Shown here one piece after another: positions 1 through 12,768 of a DNA stretch of 64,000 bases. This stretch comes from Leucaena leucocephala (lineage: Eukaryota > Streptophyta > Magnoliopsida > Fabales > Fabaceae), in NCBI GenBank assembly GCA_037074615.1, contig CM073558.1:13330001-13394000 (forward strand), read 5' to 3'. The stretch's first letter is position 1; each line of letters opens with the position of its first letter. The notes under the pieces are model-generated. The model ran no database searches. It was not told where the DNA came from and saw only the letters and a program-made list of their open reading frames with translations. Made by a program: the position numbers and the translations under genes.

Positions 1-829
1 ATTAACTCTATATAATCATATTTATACTATGTCCCACGTTTTTGGCTTGTCTAGAATGACCAAAATGACCTCCATCCATCACTGGTACAGTATGGGCATC
101 CAGGGGCATTTTCGTAATTTCACACTTATCCTGGACTGCACTGTACTCTGGCCCACTTAACTGTCTAGTCATCACATTGGGCCTACTATGGCGCCATTTG
201 AGCCTTAGTTTGGGCTTATTGCCTTTATGCCCTTTATGGCACAAATCCCAAGACACCTCTCCCGGTCCTATTTATTGGGTATTCTATTTTACCATAAAAT
301 CCCGTAAGAATTCTACAGGATTCCTTTTCTGACTCTGTCAGTTTGATAAATTCATATATTAAATATAAGAATTTACAGTAAAGTTTCATCTGATTCTGAG
401 ATATGAAAAATACTGCAATAATTCCTGCTGACTTCAGGAATTTATATCAATTAATCGGGACCTCAAATCAAAATTATGTGTTGCCTTAAACTGACTGGAA
501 TAATTATGTCTATCTACTGGTAAAATTTGAGTCTGATCTGATTCTGGGCATTTTTGGCCTGTTTTAGCTCAACTTTTCCATAATTACATTTGGGTCCCTG
601 ACTTTTTACTTAATTACATTTAGGTCCCTAAACTTTTTGAAATTACAACTTTTGGCCCAACTTTTATTTCTACTTTAACTTTTGGCCTTTAAACTTTTCC
701 AATTTGCGTTTTAGTCCTCCTTCTTCAGGACTCATATAACCTTTATCATTCCTTTTTATCTTCGTCATAATCCTTTCTAAACCTCTTTCCATTATCAGTA
801 TACAGATAGGGAAAAATTAGGATATGACA
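1..829 (-). mobile_element. LARD-like element 1, 3' LTR (partial, cut by window start)
   Basis: This is the end of a large LTR read on the minus strand. It matches 7,760-8,591 almost base for base and ends, in plus orientation, with the family terminus GGATATGACA (minus strand: TGTCATATCC). The sequence after it is the 3' end of the internal region, including a polypurine tract, so this is the 3' LTR of a minus-strand element. The rest of the LTR lies left of the window. No coding function: an 82-codon open frame here recurs only because the DNA itself is repeated. Confidence 0.88.
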
Positions 830-1340
830 TTTCTAACCCCCTTAAAATAAATCTTGTCCTCAAAATTTACTCAACATCTCAGTCAATGATTGGGGTATCT
901 ATCTATTATCTTTTATCGTGACATATTAACGGAGTACTTTTCATATCCGCAATTCTTTATATCTTACTATGATAATCCTTTTGTCATGAATCAACTCACT
1001 CAGAGTTGAACTCCAATTCAGTTTATTACTTACCTTCTTGCTATGCATTTATCTACATATGGACTTCTCACTATACTAGACTTGTGAGTAGTGTCCATTT
1101 TTTTCATGTCAAACTCCCTCGAATACTGCTATATTCTGGAGCTTCTACCAACTCTTCATCATATTTCTTAGGGCAATCACTTATTGCTCATTTGAGTATC
1201 TAGCAGAATTCTCTGAATATCCGCAAACTTTAACTCTCATTCTCATATCATCATACATTCTTATCATCTTTAAAAACTCATCATAATACAGAGAAAGGAC
1301 TTATATCATTATTCTTTCTTTCATTGCTCTACTGCTAAAT

Positions 1341-1391
1341 AGGAGCACATATAAGCATATAGGAGCACATATGAGCATATAGGAGCACATA
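1341..1391. repeat. Short tandem repeat, 20-bp period
   Basis: Two and a half copies of a 20-bp unit (aggagcacatataagcatat). The equivalent place in the second LARD copy (44,169-44,201) holds a shorter version, so the array has changed length between copies. Confidence 0.8.
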
Positions 1392-1450
1392 CTCTAACAT
1401 GCATAACGCCTGGCCAACGTGTTGCAGGACTATATACCTGCTCATGAATG

Positions 1451-1545
1451 CAAAGCTCTAACATCGGAGCTCAAGCATTCCTTCTCTTAATATGCACAGC
1501 TCTAACACTCGGAGCTTGCACAGCTCTAACATTCGGAGCTTTAGC
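1451..1545. repeat. Degenerate short repeat 'agctctaacaytcggagct'
   Basis: Three copies of a roughly 19-bp motif beginning agctctaaca and ending ggagct, itself partly palindromic (agct...agct). The matching repeat lies at 44,261-44,372 in the other LARD interior. No function can be assigned. Confidence 0.65.
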
Positions 1546-1937
1546 ATATTTTACAAATATAACATAACATAACACAATGCCTGGCACTTTATGCAAGGAG
1601 TGAAAGCTCTCATTTGCTCTTTCACATGTAGCTCACCATTCAAACATCTTACCATTTCCAGAATAGAAGCCTCTCTATCTATTTATAAAGCTAGCTATAC
1701 AGCCGCTTCTCAAGGCATATCTTATCACATATCTTTTATGCCATATCATGGCATCTCTAGCCAAATCTGGCTACATCATAGTCTATATTTCAAATCCATT
1801 TCATTTGGACTTGAAATAAGGGTTTTAGTCTCTTATTATTCATAACCCTTTCTAGCTTTTCATAGGTCTTTCCATCATTTTACATAGCTTTGTGTATATA
1901 TGCCAATTTCTTGTGGCATTCACATTTTTTTTTCATC

Positions 1938-2025
1938 ACTTCCCAGGGGGTCACCCATCATTGGACTACCCTTGCTTGAGCACGCTTAACTAAAATATGC
2001 AGATAAAAATCTAAAGTACTGGTGC
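1938..2025 (-). other. 5S rRNA-like segment inside LARD element 1
   Basis: On the minus strand this resembles the 3' half of plant 5S rRNA. It contains AGTTAAGCGTGCT (the region of the 5S internal A box) and TGATGGGTGACC...CTGGGAAGTGATG (the C box region). A weaker match to the 5S 5' half lies before it (GCACCAGTA). An A-run follows directly on the minus strand. It is too diverged to be a working 5S gene. The copy at 44,767-44,856 is better preserved. Origin from a retroposed 5S transcript or from a Cassandra-type element (whose LTRs carry 5S sequence) is possible. Confidence 0.75.
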
Positions 2026-5000
2026 TCACTGGCTTCGACCCTAGTACTTTACCATCTTAGACCCATCTTATACTAACTCTTTTGGGTCTATCGGTCCTCA
2101 TCTGGAGGATTTACTTGTCTCTTATTTTCTGTAATCTTATCATAAGGATCTCTTCTTATATCTTACGTAATATTCCCATAAATCCTTGGGACTTAGCATT
2201 AACAGCTTTAACTTTGATCAATTAGTTCCTGATACGTGTAAGGAAATTTTGAGTTCAGTCCCTGATAGTAATAAGGATATCTAAAACTAGCATCATGGGT
2301 ACTCTCTCTGTTATGAGTTAACTAACTTGTGAAGCTTCTATACCTTAACTTTTCCTTGGTATTTGTCCTTCCAAAGACACTGTACTTATGGCTCATTACT
2401 TTCTTGCTCTAGGCTTGGTCTACTGTGACCCTCGAGATCTACTGCGATCAACCGTAAGCCTTTCAGGATCTAACTGCAACCCTGTGAGCCATACTAGGAT
2501 CTAACTGCAATCCTCCAAAATCTACTGGATTCTGTTGTACTATATTCTTATCTCTGGAAGACTTAAACCAACGGACAAAGTTACAAGGTTAGTCACTTCC
2601 ACATAGTTGTTAACTCCACAGATAATTCCCCAAAAATGGTAACAGAAGCCAATATTATCTATTAGGACTTTACTCATTTCCTCTATCACTCAGGAACTTC
2701 TCATATCATTCTCATACTTTATAACATACTAGATCCATCACTGCAGAGAGATACAAGGATCTACCATGCATATATCTATCATCATCTATTTATTCATCTC
2801 ATCAGAGGGACTTTACTCTATTGCAAGAGCAATCTAGCTCTATTGCAAAAATATTAATTTATATTGCTTAAAAACTGTTATTTCTTATAGCCATATCATC
2901 TTTCATAACTGCGTCTCATTCTCTATCCCATTAACTATCATAGTCTGATCATAAATTATCTTTCTATCTTATGAGAATCAAGTAGCTAACTTTCTAGTTT
3001 AGCACTTTGCTATTGCTTCATTCTTGCTAAGTTGAATTATTTAATTGCATGTCATAGGGCATGGGAGCAACATAACTTTATCATCTGGTATACTCTACCC
3101 AGTATGTACTGCATAAGGGGAGTATTCATTTATCATAGCATACTTAACATGCATAATATGCAAGTAGATGCAGTCAATTAAGCATTCTCTAGTATGTGTG
3201 TCATCACATGACAACTGCAATGAGATGCAATTTCTTATTATAACTTATGGCAACATAAGCCATACATCATTACATAGTTTGCTCAACCATCCCTCATCAC
3301 CTTAATCACTAGGTCCTGATCATTTATTCAGGTACCTGAGTCATTTACTTGTTTCACTTGCTAGGGTATAAGCTCAACCCTTCTTTACTCTTTCTTACAT
3401 AGGAATAGGGGAGTCACTTTATCTTTGAATCTATGGCTACCTTACTAGGCCATATTTATTCTATCATATCATCCCTTATTGCCTGTACGATTTCTATGTC
3501 TTTAGCCTGAAGGATTTATGTGTCCTTGGCCTCACAATAATCCATAACTGAGTCAGCTAACTGAGAAAAGTTTGGCTCCTATCTTTATGCCATCTGTACT
3601 TTTACGTTTCTCCATAATCCTCCTGGATTACTAACAGGCAAGAAAGTATCTCTTATTAAGCCTCAAGGTTCATATAAATGAACTCGATTTAGTATCCATC
3701 AAAAGGATTCTCTTTCCTTTACTCTAACCCTTAGCCTCACGCTCACCTCTCTCTCTAATTGAGAGGAATGCTTCCTCTAAACTTCTTTGAGAAAAACTTC
3801 TCAAATAAGCGGATAATTCTCCATGTCATATGGAGTAACTTCTGTGCCTCTCTGTATCTCTTAACTCTTTCTGTCTATCAATCTCAGTCTACTCTGGACT
3901 AGACTGTGATTCTTTTCTGGTCTGCCTCTAGATCCTGACAAATTTAAGTCACTTGGGTCTCATTTATCACTTAACATTACTATTGTCCTCTAAGGTGATC
4001 TACCCTAGGTGTACTAGGTTACTGTCTCTTCGTGATGGAATCCCTCTGTATTAGGAACATTAACTTTCTATCTATTATCCATCACAACTTTAACCTTAGG
4101 CCATGTATTAAATAATTCTTAGGCAAGTCTCATTCTAACTTCTCATTATTCTTTTCCGTAAAGACTAGCTGCACAAAGTCTTTCGTACTGTAGACCAACT
4201 CCTGATGGTCATACGGAGGATCTACTCTTAAACCTCTTCTTAAACTAATTTTCTGTATCTTAGTGCTTCGTACTGTTTAACTTGCCTATACTCTGTGCTA
4301 AACCTCTAACTGATAGACTTCAGTGAGGTTGGCATCTTTAGTCTCATGACTCTTGACTTACTATTATCTCATACCAGTCCTCTAAAGGATATTAGGTTAA
4401 TGCCCTCTACTGGATGTCTGTTTATCATTCCTGCTACGGCATTGAGGAACTGTAAATAACTAATTGTTCTTAATCTCTACTTCTGTCTATCCCTTGACCT
4501 GGATTGAGTAAGTCATTCTCCGCAGCTTTCTTCAGACCAATATGGTCAACACTAACTGTCATTAACAAAAAAAGCTGGAGTTGACTAGAACCAGGAACAT
4601 CACACTGATCTTTCTTTGTAAAGTCACATATTCCTGGACTTTGGGAATGGACAAGAACTATCATAGGCTATGACTGGATATCTGAGTTAGGGGACTGTTG
4701 TATCTTAATTATCTTAAATCTATCCTCAAACTCTAGTAGAGGAGGAATAATATATGGTCTACCCATAATCCAGTACCAGTACTCAACTTTCTCAGCCGTA
4801 ATCTATCATCTCGTAAGAGGGATAAAGCTTATATCAAGGTTAGAGGGCATTCCAACAAACTTATACCGCATAGAGTCACTAGACTCAACATCAACTGGTG
4901 CATATTAGGCTTTAGGCTGAATCTCTACATCACCTCCAGACTGCAGGTTTAAGTCTACAGAAACGTCTATGGGACATTCCACTGTAGATTTTCCTGACTG

Positions 5001-5290
5001 ATCCCCTAAACTCTCATCTGGACTCTCTTCATTGTCTAAGGGATGTGGATATATATCATCTTCATATATCACTATTGGTCTGGAGTTTTCTTTATTAACT
5101 GAAGCCTTTGACTTAACCTTATGGAATCTGATATATATTCTTGCAACATTTGCTTAATTAAGCAATGTTAACTATCCCATAACATACCATAACTTAACAA
5201 AATACTTACTGTTTAGAGTTAGGGTCTGGGTATAATCTCATATCAATCCATAAATAATCTATTCAGAGCATTTCTTAAGCCAGAATCCTA

Positions 5291-5303
5291 TGCTCTGATA
5301 CCA
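5291..5303 (-). other. Primer-binding site of LARD element 1
   Basis: On the minus strand this reads TGGTATCAGAGCA, the standard plant PBS complementary to the 3' end of initiator tRNA-Met. It lies three bases inside the 5' LTR, which fixes the element's orientation and the LTR boundary. Confidence 0.9.
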
Positions 5304-5306
5304 AAA

Positions 5307-8300
5307 TATAACATTCTTACTTTTATATGTCTTAGGGACCATTCAGTAGCATTTAGAACTACTTACAAGACCTTGGAAGTCCATTAGCCAAATCTGAAAT
5401 TTTACTCTTTCTCGGGTTACTGTTCATATGGTATTCCAGATTACGCAACGAACTTCAAAAAATCATAATTAATTCTAGAAAACTCGAAATGAAGTGGTTC
5501 AAAAATATACATGAACATAACATCTTGAAGTTTAAGGGAAAAATAATTTCTAGACCAAATGATTAGCCAATTGATACAGTTTATTCGTTGAAGTTTACTG
5601 TTCATTTGGTCAAAAACTCTAGAAACAGATTCTGGTCCCTTACTTTGGAAAACCATTTCTCTTGATATACACATCCAAATGAAACTTTCTACCTATTCAC
5701 TTAAATCTATGGATGTGTGTTACATGCTCATAAAATTTCGTGAACTAATTTCTTCATTTGCTAGGTCAAACTGAAGCCACAACAACACTGCTTCAGGACC
5801 TACGTTTTTACCATTTCAGTTTCTTTTCTTTCATTTCCAATAATTGTTTGAGCATGCACAAGCCATTAAATAAGCTTCCTAACATTCATATACATCATGT
5901 ACATGTGCCATAAGTATTACAATAGTTTCATCACATAAATGGACACCTTACATGGCATTTACATACATGGACAATTTATAGTATATGCTAAAATCTCAAT
6001 ACTTCACTTCCTTCCTTCCATTCTTTAGCTCTTCTCCATGCATACCTTTTCTTCATGCTTGACCTAAATTGGTTGGTTATGAGAGAGTGAGATTCTAGGG
6101 AATCTCAGTAGCAAACATTGCCACTTAAATATGCAAGATGGATGCTAATGCATGATATGTAATTTCATTAACTTTCTTTGATTAGTGACATGCCATCATG
6201 CTATATACTTTTACATAAAGTGCATGGCCATGGAAACATGTTATTCACAATACATTCAACATCATTTATCATGTCACAACATCATTCAAATAACATATAC
6301 ATATCAACACATAAGCATACCACATCAAGCACATAAAGAGGTAAGTTCACTACCTTGCACTTAAGCTTTTCTCTTGACCTTTAGCCCTTGCTCCCTAACT
6401 TTCCAACCATGAAGCATTTATGTCCATCACTTCCCAACATCTTCTTGGATGTTTCATGGTCCTAAACGCATTCATATTCATCACATAACTCATTAGAACT
6501 CATAAACTCCAACCATGTTCAAGACTAACTTTGTTACACTCTTTATTGTCATAACTTTCTCTAATTTTCACTAATCTACTTGGCTCTTGAACCAACTGAT
6601 GTCTTGACTTTACCCTACACAATTTCATCTTTTGAATCCATTTATGAGCTTAGAATCATAAAATTCCAGCTCCTTCATGGCATGCTGTACAGAATTGAAC
6701 ATAAGCACACAATTCTTTCAAAAATTCTCATTTTGATTTTAATGCTTCCCATACTTGTTTCTCCACTTTACCCCACACAACTTTTCATTTTAAAACCATT
6801 GGAACCATCAAAATCATGAAATTCCAATCACTGTTCATGTGAGTGAACAGTAATCGTAAGGAATCTCAAAGACTCAACCTTGAGATTTTAATGTTTCCAA
6901 GGTTCAAAACCTCTCCAATCCTACACAAAATCATCATACAAACTCAATGGAAGCATTAAATCATTGATATTCAATTTCCTTCCCTCATGAACAGTGCAGA
7001 ATGAACAGGGCACACCATGGCAAAGTCAAGAATATCAATTTGATTCAACAACCAACCACTTAACTAGCTTGTTTAAGCTTCAATCATGTGTTTCTAACTT
7101 TAATTTATTCTTTCCCCTTTCCTTTAAGGTCTTTGGGCAGCACCACCCCTTAGAGAAAACTCAACTTTTCTCCCATCAAAACCCTAAGTTCAAGCTCCCA
7201 AATCAAAGGAAAATAAGCTAGGAGAGATTGCTTACCTTTAATCTCTAGCTTGCTTGAACTTTGGAACCTTGAATCTTCTTTGTCTTGGCTTGAGTTTCCA
7301 TTTTTCAAGAGTTTCCCCAAGGGTCCATGAAGCTACGGTTTGTTGCAGAATGAGGGGGTATTTATAGCCAAAATCCAAGAAAAATGAATGGCCAAGATTG
7401 ATTTGGTTACTATTTGATCTAAAGGCCCACATTTAATCTTGGATTTAACTTTTTCATAAAATAATAATTATGACATCATGTGGGACAGCTCAAGGGACAC
7501 CTCAAGGTACCGATCAGTGCAGTTTCACAACAACCGGACTGTGTTCTGTTCCTATTTTTTTTAATATACCAGGATATGTATTCTATCCTGAAAAGTAATG
7601 TATAGGCTTCTCATACCATTGAAAATGTTAGACTGAGTATTTATCTGCTATCCATCCCTTGGAAAATAACCAAAATATCCTTGGTGTCCTTTCTTACACT
7701 ATACTGACCCTAAGGGCATAATTGTCATTTCACCCCTTCTTGTACTGCCTTAGGGCATATATTAACTCTATATAATCATATTTATACTATGTCCCACGTT
7801 TTTGGCCTGTCCAGAATGACCAAAATGACCTCCATCCATCATTGGTACAGTATGGGCATCCAGGGGCATTTTCGTAATTTCGCACTTATCCTGGATTGCT
7901 CTGTACTCTGGCCCACTTAACTGTCTAGTCATCACATTGGGCCTACTATGGCTCCATTTGGGCCTTCGTTTGGGCTTATTGCCTTTATGCCCTTTATGGC
8001 ACAAATCCCAAGACACCTCTCCTGGTCCTATTTTTCGGGTATTCTATTTTACCATAAAATCCCGTAAGAATTCTGCAGGATTCCTTTTCTGACTCTGTCA
8101 GTTTGATAAATTCATATATTAAATATAAGAATTTATAGTAAAGTTTCATCTGATTCTGAGATATGAAAAATACTGCAATAATTCCTGCTGAATTCAGGAA
8201 TTTATATCAATTAATTGGGACCTCAAATCAAAATTCTGTGTTCCGTTAAACTGACCGGAATAATTATGTCTATCTACTGGTAAAATTTGAGTCTGATCTG

Positions 8301-8591
8301 ATTCCGGACATTTTTGGCCTGTTTTGGCTCAACTTTTCCATAATTACATTTGGGTCCCTGACTTTTTACTTAATTATATTTAGGTCCCTAAACTTTTTGA
8401 AATTATAACTTTTGGCCCAACTTTGTTTCTGCTTTAACTTTTGGCGTTTAAACTTTTCCAATTTACGTTTTAGTCCTCCTTCTTCAGGACTCATATAACC
8501 TTTATCATTCCTTTTTATCTTCGTCATAATCCTTTCTAAACCTCTTTCCACTATCAGTACTATATAGATAGGTAAAAATTAGGATATGACA
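5307..8591 (-). mobile_element. LARD-like element 1, 5' LTR
   Basis: A 3,285-bp LTR on the minus strand. It starts TGTCATATCC at 8,591 and ends near 5,307 with a mutated terminus (TATA where the family has TACA). It is close in sequence to the LTRs at 40,333, 48,066, 36,630 and 19,196. Relative to 42,530-42,595 it lacks about 60 bp around 7,507. On the minus strand it contains a TATA-type box (ctataaatacccc, about 7,355-7,370) and, about 130 nt downstream, a splice-donor-like AAAGGTAAGC (about 7,225-7,235). The base pairs after 8,591 (tatat) are the likely right-hand target duplication; the left one is off the window. Confidence 0.9.
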
Positions 8592-11500
8592 TATATGATT
8601 AGCAAAAGTATTATACTAGCCCAAAAATTAAAATTTTAAAACTTACTTCTCGGGTACTATTCATTTGGTGAATTCTAGATTTATAGTTCAACTTTAAAAA
8701 ATTCATAATTAATTATAGAAAAAAAATATGAAGGTGATCTAAATTTCTAATTGAAGCTCTTTCATAGCTCTTTAAGGGAAAAATATAAATACGGACATTT
8801 ACTTTTCCAATTGATAAGTTAAATCGTTATTTTTTACTATTCATATGACAAATTCTGGAAATTTCAGATTCTGTATCTTAAATTTGGAATTTCATTTCTC
8901 TTGATATACACATCCAAATGAGGCATGTTACCTAGGAATTTAAAGATCTGGATGTGTACTACATGCTTATAAAATTTTGTAAAATAATCATTTCATTTGC
9001 TAGGTCAAATTAAAGCCACAATAAAACTACTTTAGGACCTAAGTTTTTACCATTTCAGTTTCCTTTCTTTCACTTTCAATAATTGTTCTAGCATGCATAA
9101 ACCATCTCTTTTGCCTTTCATGCATTCTTATACATCATGGGGTTATGCCATAATTCTTTCATACATTTTCTTTACATATAATGGGTATTACATAACATTA
9201 CATAAAAAGGCTAACATACATACATGCCATCACTTGTTCACTCTTCCTCTTCCATTCCTTAGCTCATGTACCAAACATGATTCTTCCATCATGAATAACC
9301 TATTATGGTTGGTTATGGAAGGATGAGATTCTAGGGAATCTCAGTAGCAAACATTATCACTTAAATATGCAAGATGGATGCTAATGCATGATATGTAATT
9401 TCATTAAACTTTCTTTAATCAGTGATATGCCATCATGCTATATACTTTTGCATAAAAGTACATGGCCATGCAAAACATGTTATTCGCAATACATTCAACA
9501 TCATTTATCATGTCACAATATCATTCAAATATCATGAACATGTCAACACATAAGCATATCACATCAAGCACACAAAGAGGTAAGTCTACTACCTTGCACT
9601 TAAGCTTTTCTCTTGATCTTTTGCCCTTGCTCCCTAGCTTTCCAGCCATGAAGCCTTTATGCCAATCATTTCCCAACATTTTCTTGGATGTTTCAAGGTC
9701 TTAAACACATTCATATTCATCACATAATTCATTAGGACCATGAACTTCAACAATGTTCAAGACTAACCTTGATAAAATCTTTACTAACATAACTTTCTCT
9801 AGTCTTCATTAATTAACTTGGCCATTGAACTAATTGATGTCTTGACTTTACCCTATACAATTTCATCTTTTGAATCAATTTATGAGCTTAGAATCATAAA
9901 ATTCTAGCTCCTATGCACTATTCCGTATGGAATTGCATAACACCCTCTTTTCTTTCAAAAATTCTCATTTTGATTCTAATGCTACCCATACTTGTTTCTC
10001 CACTTTATCCCACACAACTTTTCATTTTAAAACCATTGAAAGCATCAAAATCATGAAATTCCAATAACTATTCATGTAAGTGAACAGTAACAGAGAAGAA
10101 CTTCAAAAACTATAACTTGGAATTCAAATACTTATAAGGTTCAAAACATATCTAATCCTACACAAAATCATCATATAATTTCAATGGAAGCATTAGATCA
10201 TTGAAATTCCATTTTCTTCCATTATGAAAAGTGCAAACTAAAATGGTTCAATCATGGCAAATTAAAGAATATCAACTTGATTCAACAACCAATCACTTAA
10301 CTAGCTTGTTTAAGCTTCAATCATATAACTCTAACTTTAATTTCTTCTTTCTCCTTTCATCTAAGGTTTTGGACAGGACAAACACCTTGGATAAAACTCA
10401 ACTTTCTCCCATGCCCTAAGTACAAGCTCCCAAATCAAAGGAAAATAAAGCAGGATAGATTGCTTACCTTTAATCTTTAGCTTGCTTGAACTTAGGTACC
10501 TTGAATCTTCTTTGTATTGGCTTGAGTTTTCATTTTACAAGAGTTTCCCCAAGGGTTGTCATGCCATGGCTTACTTCAGATTTTGTGGGGGTATTTATAG
10601 AAAAATCTCATGGAGAATGAATGGCTAAGATCACTTTGTGCATTATTTGATCTAATAGCTCACATTTAATCTTGGATTTAACTTTCCAAGAAGATAATTA
10701 TGACATCATCAAGGGACACTTCATAGAGATAGGTGGCACCATTCCAAGGGAAAGAGGTTTCTGGAAAAATTCCAGTCCAATCCGATATCGGCTCAGTCCG
10801 ATTTCTCAAAAACCAAACTATTTTATAAATATAATTTTTTTGAGATTCCATAATATGCTGTCTAACCTTAAATACAGTATCCAGATTCTTCCTACCATTG
10901 ACATTCTTGGACTGAGTCAAAACTTAATTACAGATCCTTTGGCAAATGACTGAAATGCCCTTAGTTCACTATCTTGCATTATATTAACCCTAAGGGCATA
11001 ATTGTCATTTTATACCTCTTTACTTCTTATCAGGGCATATATTGATAATGACTAATCACTCCTATACTTGCCTAGACTTTTTGACTTGTCTAAATGACCA
11101 AAATATCCTTCTTTTAACTCTAACTCAATGACACAACATAGTGGCATACCTTAAGTGGTATTTTCGTAATTTTATATTTTTCCTGGTCTTTATTAGGCCT
11201 AGCCCACATACTTATCTAAAAATATTATTGGGCCAATAAGGCACCATTTTGGGCTCTCTACATGATCTACTGCCTTCATGGGCTCAATTCCCAAGAAATC
11301 TCCTGAAACATATTTATCAGGTGTTTTAATTTACTGTAAATTCTATAATAAATTCTACATAACTCCTTTTTAAGATATGTTAATTTTAGAAATTCTTTTA
11401 TTAATTATAGGAATTTACTGCCAAATTTCATCTAATTTTGAGTAGAGGTTATTGTATTAATTTCCCTTTTTTCAAAAATTAATATAAATTTTTCGAGACC

Positions 11501-11871
11501 TCATATCAAAATTATGTGTTATGTCAAATTAATTAAAATACTTTTCTCTATTTATTGGGAATATTTGGGACTAATTTGATTCTGAGCATTTTAGGCCTTT
11601 TTTGGCTTAACATTCAATAATTACCATTGTGTCCCAGAACTTTTGAAAATTATACTTTAGGCCCTCAACTTTTCATAATTACATTTAATGGCCCAAATCT
11701 TTTGTTTACTTTCATTTTCTACCATGGAACCTTTAAACTTTTAATTTTAGTCCATCTCTTCCTTTAAGACTCATTTAACCTTTATTATTTCTTATGATCA
11801 TCATCATAATCCTTTCTAAGCCTCTTTCCACTATTAGTATTATACAAATAGGGAAAAATTAGAATATGTCA
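8592..11871 (-). mobile_element. Older LARD-family LTR, host of element 1
   Basis: A diverged minus-strand copy of the same LTR family. From about 8,615 it aligns with the LTR from its 'tagccaaatctgaaattttac...ctcgggttactgttcat' region onward, and it ends with GAATATGTCA at 11,871. Its terminal bases (tgtaacatcc on the plus strand) are missing next to 8,591. The simplest reading is that element 1 inserted into this LTR and the missing end lies beyond the left edge of the window. Because its sequence is clearly more diverged than element 1, it is older. No internal region follows it at 11,872, so it is probably a solo LTR. Confidence 0.78.
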
Positions 11872-12630
11872 TCCATCATCAAGAGGCTAAAAGATCTAGT
11901 CTCTCATAGCTTTGACTATGCCGCAATCATAGTTTGAAGTTGATACCATGAGGAAAGTAGAAAAAGGTGATGGAAAATGAAGAGAAAGGGTGTAGAGATG
12001 AATTAATCAGTGCAGAAGTGGAGAAATATGTGAAAAAATGAATAAAAGTGGAAGATCGGGTTCAAGGTTAACGGGAGAAGTTGAGAGAATAAGATGAGAT
12101 TGTTGTTGACCAAATATGGAAATAATAACCTCTCTCTCTTTGTGGCTACTAACCTTGTTACCTTAATTACAGAGTGACCTAAGAAAAAATGCACATCTTC
12201 GCTAACTGTATATTCTAGTCACGATAAAGTACATATTTTTTATCATGACTTGTGAACACAGAGAATCTTCCAGAAGAAAGTAGGTCGTGACCATTGGACA
12301 CTTAGGTCGCAACTAATAATCACATAAGCAATCTCTCTAGACTTTGACTCTCTTTATCCTGTGATTTCTTCTCAGTTCTACTTATGTCTTTGAGTTTCTT
12401 CCAAACAACTGCATATCAAAACCAAAATTTCTTGTAAAGGTCAAGCTAATTAAAGGCAAAGTATCCGCAGTTTGGAAGGAATAATTGACCATTTTACCCT
12501 TCAATAAGCATATTGCCATGTAAAACTAAATATTATCATAAAAGTACAGTTGCTAGCACAAAATAAAGGTAAAAGTGTCATTAAACCCTTTAAAATGTCA
12601 AAGAAACTATATGTAATTTATATCTTATCA
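11872..12630 (-). mobile_element. Gypsy LTR fragment (TGATAAGA family)
   Basis: This matches the right half of the solo LTR at 26,361-27,827: shared 'catgaagaggct...agcctctcatg' segment, shared GTCGTGAC-type motifs, and the same terminus ...TCTTATCA at 12,630. It is cut at 11,872 by the LARD-family LTR. Five bases after its end (gttat) would be its target duplication. The other part should lie left of the window. An open frame of 63 codons inside it is not considered a gene. Confidence 0.65.
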
Positions 12631-12768
12631 GTTATCTCTTGGATATTTCTTAGCAGCTCATTAAGGGCTGGTTCTTGACTTGGTATATACGATTGGGGAG
12701 GAGGCTCATGAGACTGTGCGTATGGAGGCTTAAAGGGGGTCTATATGGTAGGTAGGGAGGTTCATGGT
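12631..12768 (-). pseudogene. Gypsy gag-like remnant, C-terminal side
   Basis: On the minus strand this encodes short proline-rich stretches (EPP, YLPY, RPP) of the kind found towards the end of some plant gypsy gag proteins. It is contiguous with 14,772-15,173 once the copia solo LTR between them is removed: both sides carry the target duplication ATGGT and similar proline/tyrosine-rich coding. It is too short and decayed for a confident family name. Confidence 0.45.

Larger units (their letters stand above)
830..5306 (-). mobile_element. LARD-like element 1, non-coding internal region
   Basis: About 4.5 kb between the two LTRs of a minus-strand element. At the 3' edge (830-843) is a purine-rich tract reading AAGGGGGTTAGAAA on the minus strand, preceded by a decayed form of the 'aatttcgaggacgaaattt' motif that precedes the 3' LTR in many plant Tekay/Del-type gypsy elements. 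At the 5' edge is a tRNA-Met-type PBS. I find no gag, protease, reverse transcriptase or integrase motif in any frame; the longest open frames are about 60-80 codons. The same interior occurs at 43,670-48,065. LTRs over 3 kb around a non-coding interior fit the 'large retrotransposon derivative' class. The Tekay affinity is inferred only from the LTR termini and the 3' motif. Confidence 0.8.

Noticed and set aside
1938..2025. A functional 5S rRNA gene
   Set aside because: The 5' half and 3' end are missing or altered and the C-box region has changes; it is a derived fragment.
5441..5674. 77-codon minus-strand frame repeated at 40,467-40,700 and 48,200-48,433
   Set aside because: Lies in the LTR end and recurs because the LTR recurs; the plus-strand LTR copies have it broken.
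7768..8016. 82-codon minus-strand frame conserved at 8-256, 7,768-8,016 and partly 42,892-43,080
   Set aside because: Conservation equals that of the surrounding LTR DNA, the third copy is shortened, and no domain is visible.
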